NCBI GenBank assembly: GCA_030263595.1
Contig: SZPG01000056.1
Location: 1-33,252, forward strand
DNA length: 33,252 bases
Direction of reading: 5' to 3'
From: Chloroflexi bacterium CFX6
GTDB lineage: Bacteria; Chloroflexota; Anaerolineae; Anaerolineales; Villigracilaceae
A program made the translations under genes and the position numbers. Shown here one piece after another: positions 29,886 to 33,252 of this stretch (within the stretch, counting starts at the first letter, position 1; each line of letters opens with the position of its first letter). The notes below the pieces were generated by a model, which saw only the letters and a list, made by a program, of their open reading frames with translations, had not been told where the DNA came from and made no database searches.

Positions 29886-30475
29886 TCATGCACCAAACGA
29901 CAGCCAAAAAACAAACCATATACACCAAACAAGGTTTATGGTCCTTGTTCCTGATGTGCGCCTTTCCACTCCACCTGTGGGCGCTTATCCTCGCGTTTCG
30001 GGATGTCGCCTGGGTGACCGAGCGCACGAACGCGTGGGACGCTGTAGGCGTGGTCGCTTATGCGCTGCTGTTCGCGTTGATCGAGACTGTGCTTGTGTTC
30101 CTGGCTTTCGTCATGCTCGGATTTTTGGTTCCCAGGCGATGGAACCCCGATAAACGAACCGGCTTCCTGATCCTGCTCGCGCTTCTCCTTTCGGTATGGG
30201 GAATTATCAGCCAGCTGCTTTTTCTTTGGAACATATATCTACCGGCGCCGGCAATCCAGTTCCTTGTGCGCTCCGGGCATCCACTGAGATACCTCTATGC
30301 GGGAGCCCTCGCGGTCGTCCTCCCGACCGTGCTGCTGCCGATCTATCTCTTTTTGAAGTCGGATGGGATACTCGCACGGATCGAGGATCTCGCCGACCGT
30401 TTGTCCATCCTGGTGGGACTCTATTTATTCCTTGACGCGATCGGCATTCTCATAGTTATCATCAGAAATTTATAG
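29882..30475 (+). CDS. Multi-pass membrane protein of unknown function
   Basis: This 197-residue protein has about four hydrophobic helices: residues about 19-38 (LFLMCAFPLHLWALILAF), 52-80 (VGVVAYALLFALIETVLVFLAFVMLGF), 95-120, and 135-160, with a further one near the C-terminus. Its ATG overlaps the sulfotransferase stop (ATGATCATG), and a second in-frame ATG follows at 29888. It has no recognised motif. Its position between the sulfotransferase and the Tat-exported enzyme suggests a transport or anchoring role for the shared substrate, which is only an inference. Confidence 0.65.
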   Translation: MIMHQTTAKKQTIYTKQGLWSLFLMCAFPLHLWALILAFRDVAWVTERTNAWDAVGVVAYALLFALIETVLVFLAFVMLGFLVPRRWNPDKRTGFLILLALLLSVWGIISQLLFLWNIYLPAPAIQFLVRSGHPLRYLYAGALAVVLPTVLLPIYLFLKSDGILARIEDLADRLSILVGLYLFLDAIGILIVIIRNL

Positions 30476-30489
30476 GACCGGTAAAAGAC

Positions 30490-33252
<2,763 letters not shown>

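Overview
The window looks like a chromosomal segment of a Chloroflexota bacterium, most likely class Anaerolineae. This is an inference. It rests on GC-rich coding sequence, several LysM/M23 lipoproteins with one domain plan, an enolase with a Chloroflexota-type active-site loop, short repeats scattered between and inside genes, and many -10 hexamers placed 6-8 nt before the start codon (leaderless mRNAs). I see no rRNA, tRNA, CRISPR array, prophage or transposase gene. The content is mostly housekeeping and cell-envelope genes.

Layout. 1-3512 (minus strand): polyamine genes speD and speE and a multi-pass GT-C-like membrane protein. 3551-5892: hemW (+) converges on an alkaline-phosphatase-superfamily metalloenzyme (-). 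Both carry the same short repeat inserted in frame. 6214-10158: a very large secreted 5'-nucleotidase with two complete nucleotidase modules and a C-terminal FIMAH-like domain, ending at a clear terminator. 10278-12167: a winged-helix/AlkZ-like protein and a luciferase-like oxidoreductase. 12257-14194: three tightly packed membrane-protein genes, the middle one LiaF-like, ending at a strong hairpin terminator. 14297-15791: a solitary cyclic-nucleotide-binding-domain protein (-), a TlpA-like thioredoxin (+), and the remains of an OsmC-family gene broken by a stop, a frameshift and a 97-bp MITE-like insertion.

15806-20647 (minus): three tandem paralogous lipoproteins with LysM and M23-peptidase-like domains. 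20884-24582 (minus): a CBS-pair protein, FdhD, a GH13 alpha-glucosidase, an array of eight 42-bp repeats, and a small cytochrome-b5-like protein. 24670-27119 (minus): a four-LysM secreted protein, a TerC-family membrane protein and a PlsC-type acyltransferase. 27245-33252 (plus): a compact operon with a 50-residue membrane protein, a type I phosphodiesterase-like enzyme, a sulfotransferase-like protein, a four-helix membrane protein, a Tat-exported sulfatase-fold enzyme with Thr in place of the formylglycine Cys, and enolase cut by the window edge.

The most unusual material is (i) a family of short palindromes (GCGAC-loop-GTCGC followed by TTACG-like ends) that supplies stop codons, forms a minisatellite, and is related to the element in the OsmC pseudogene; (ii) in-frame repeat insertions in hemW and its neighbour; (iii) the phosphodiesterase/sulfotransferase/sulfatase-like operon, a candidate envelope-modification system of unknown substrate.
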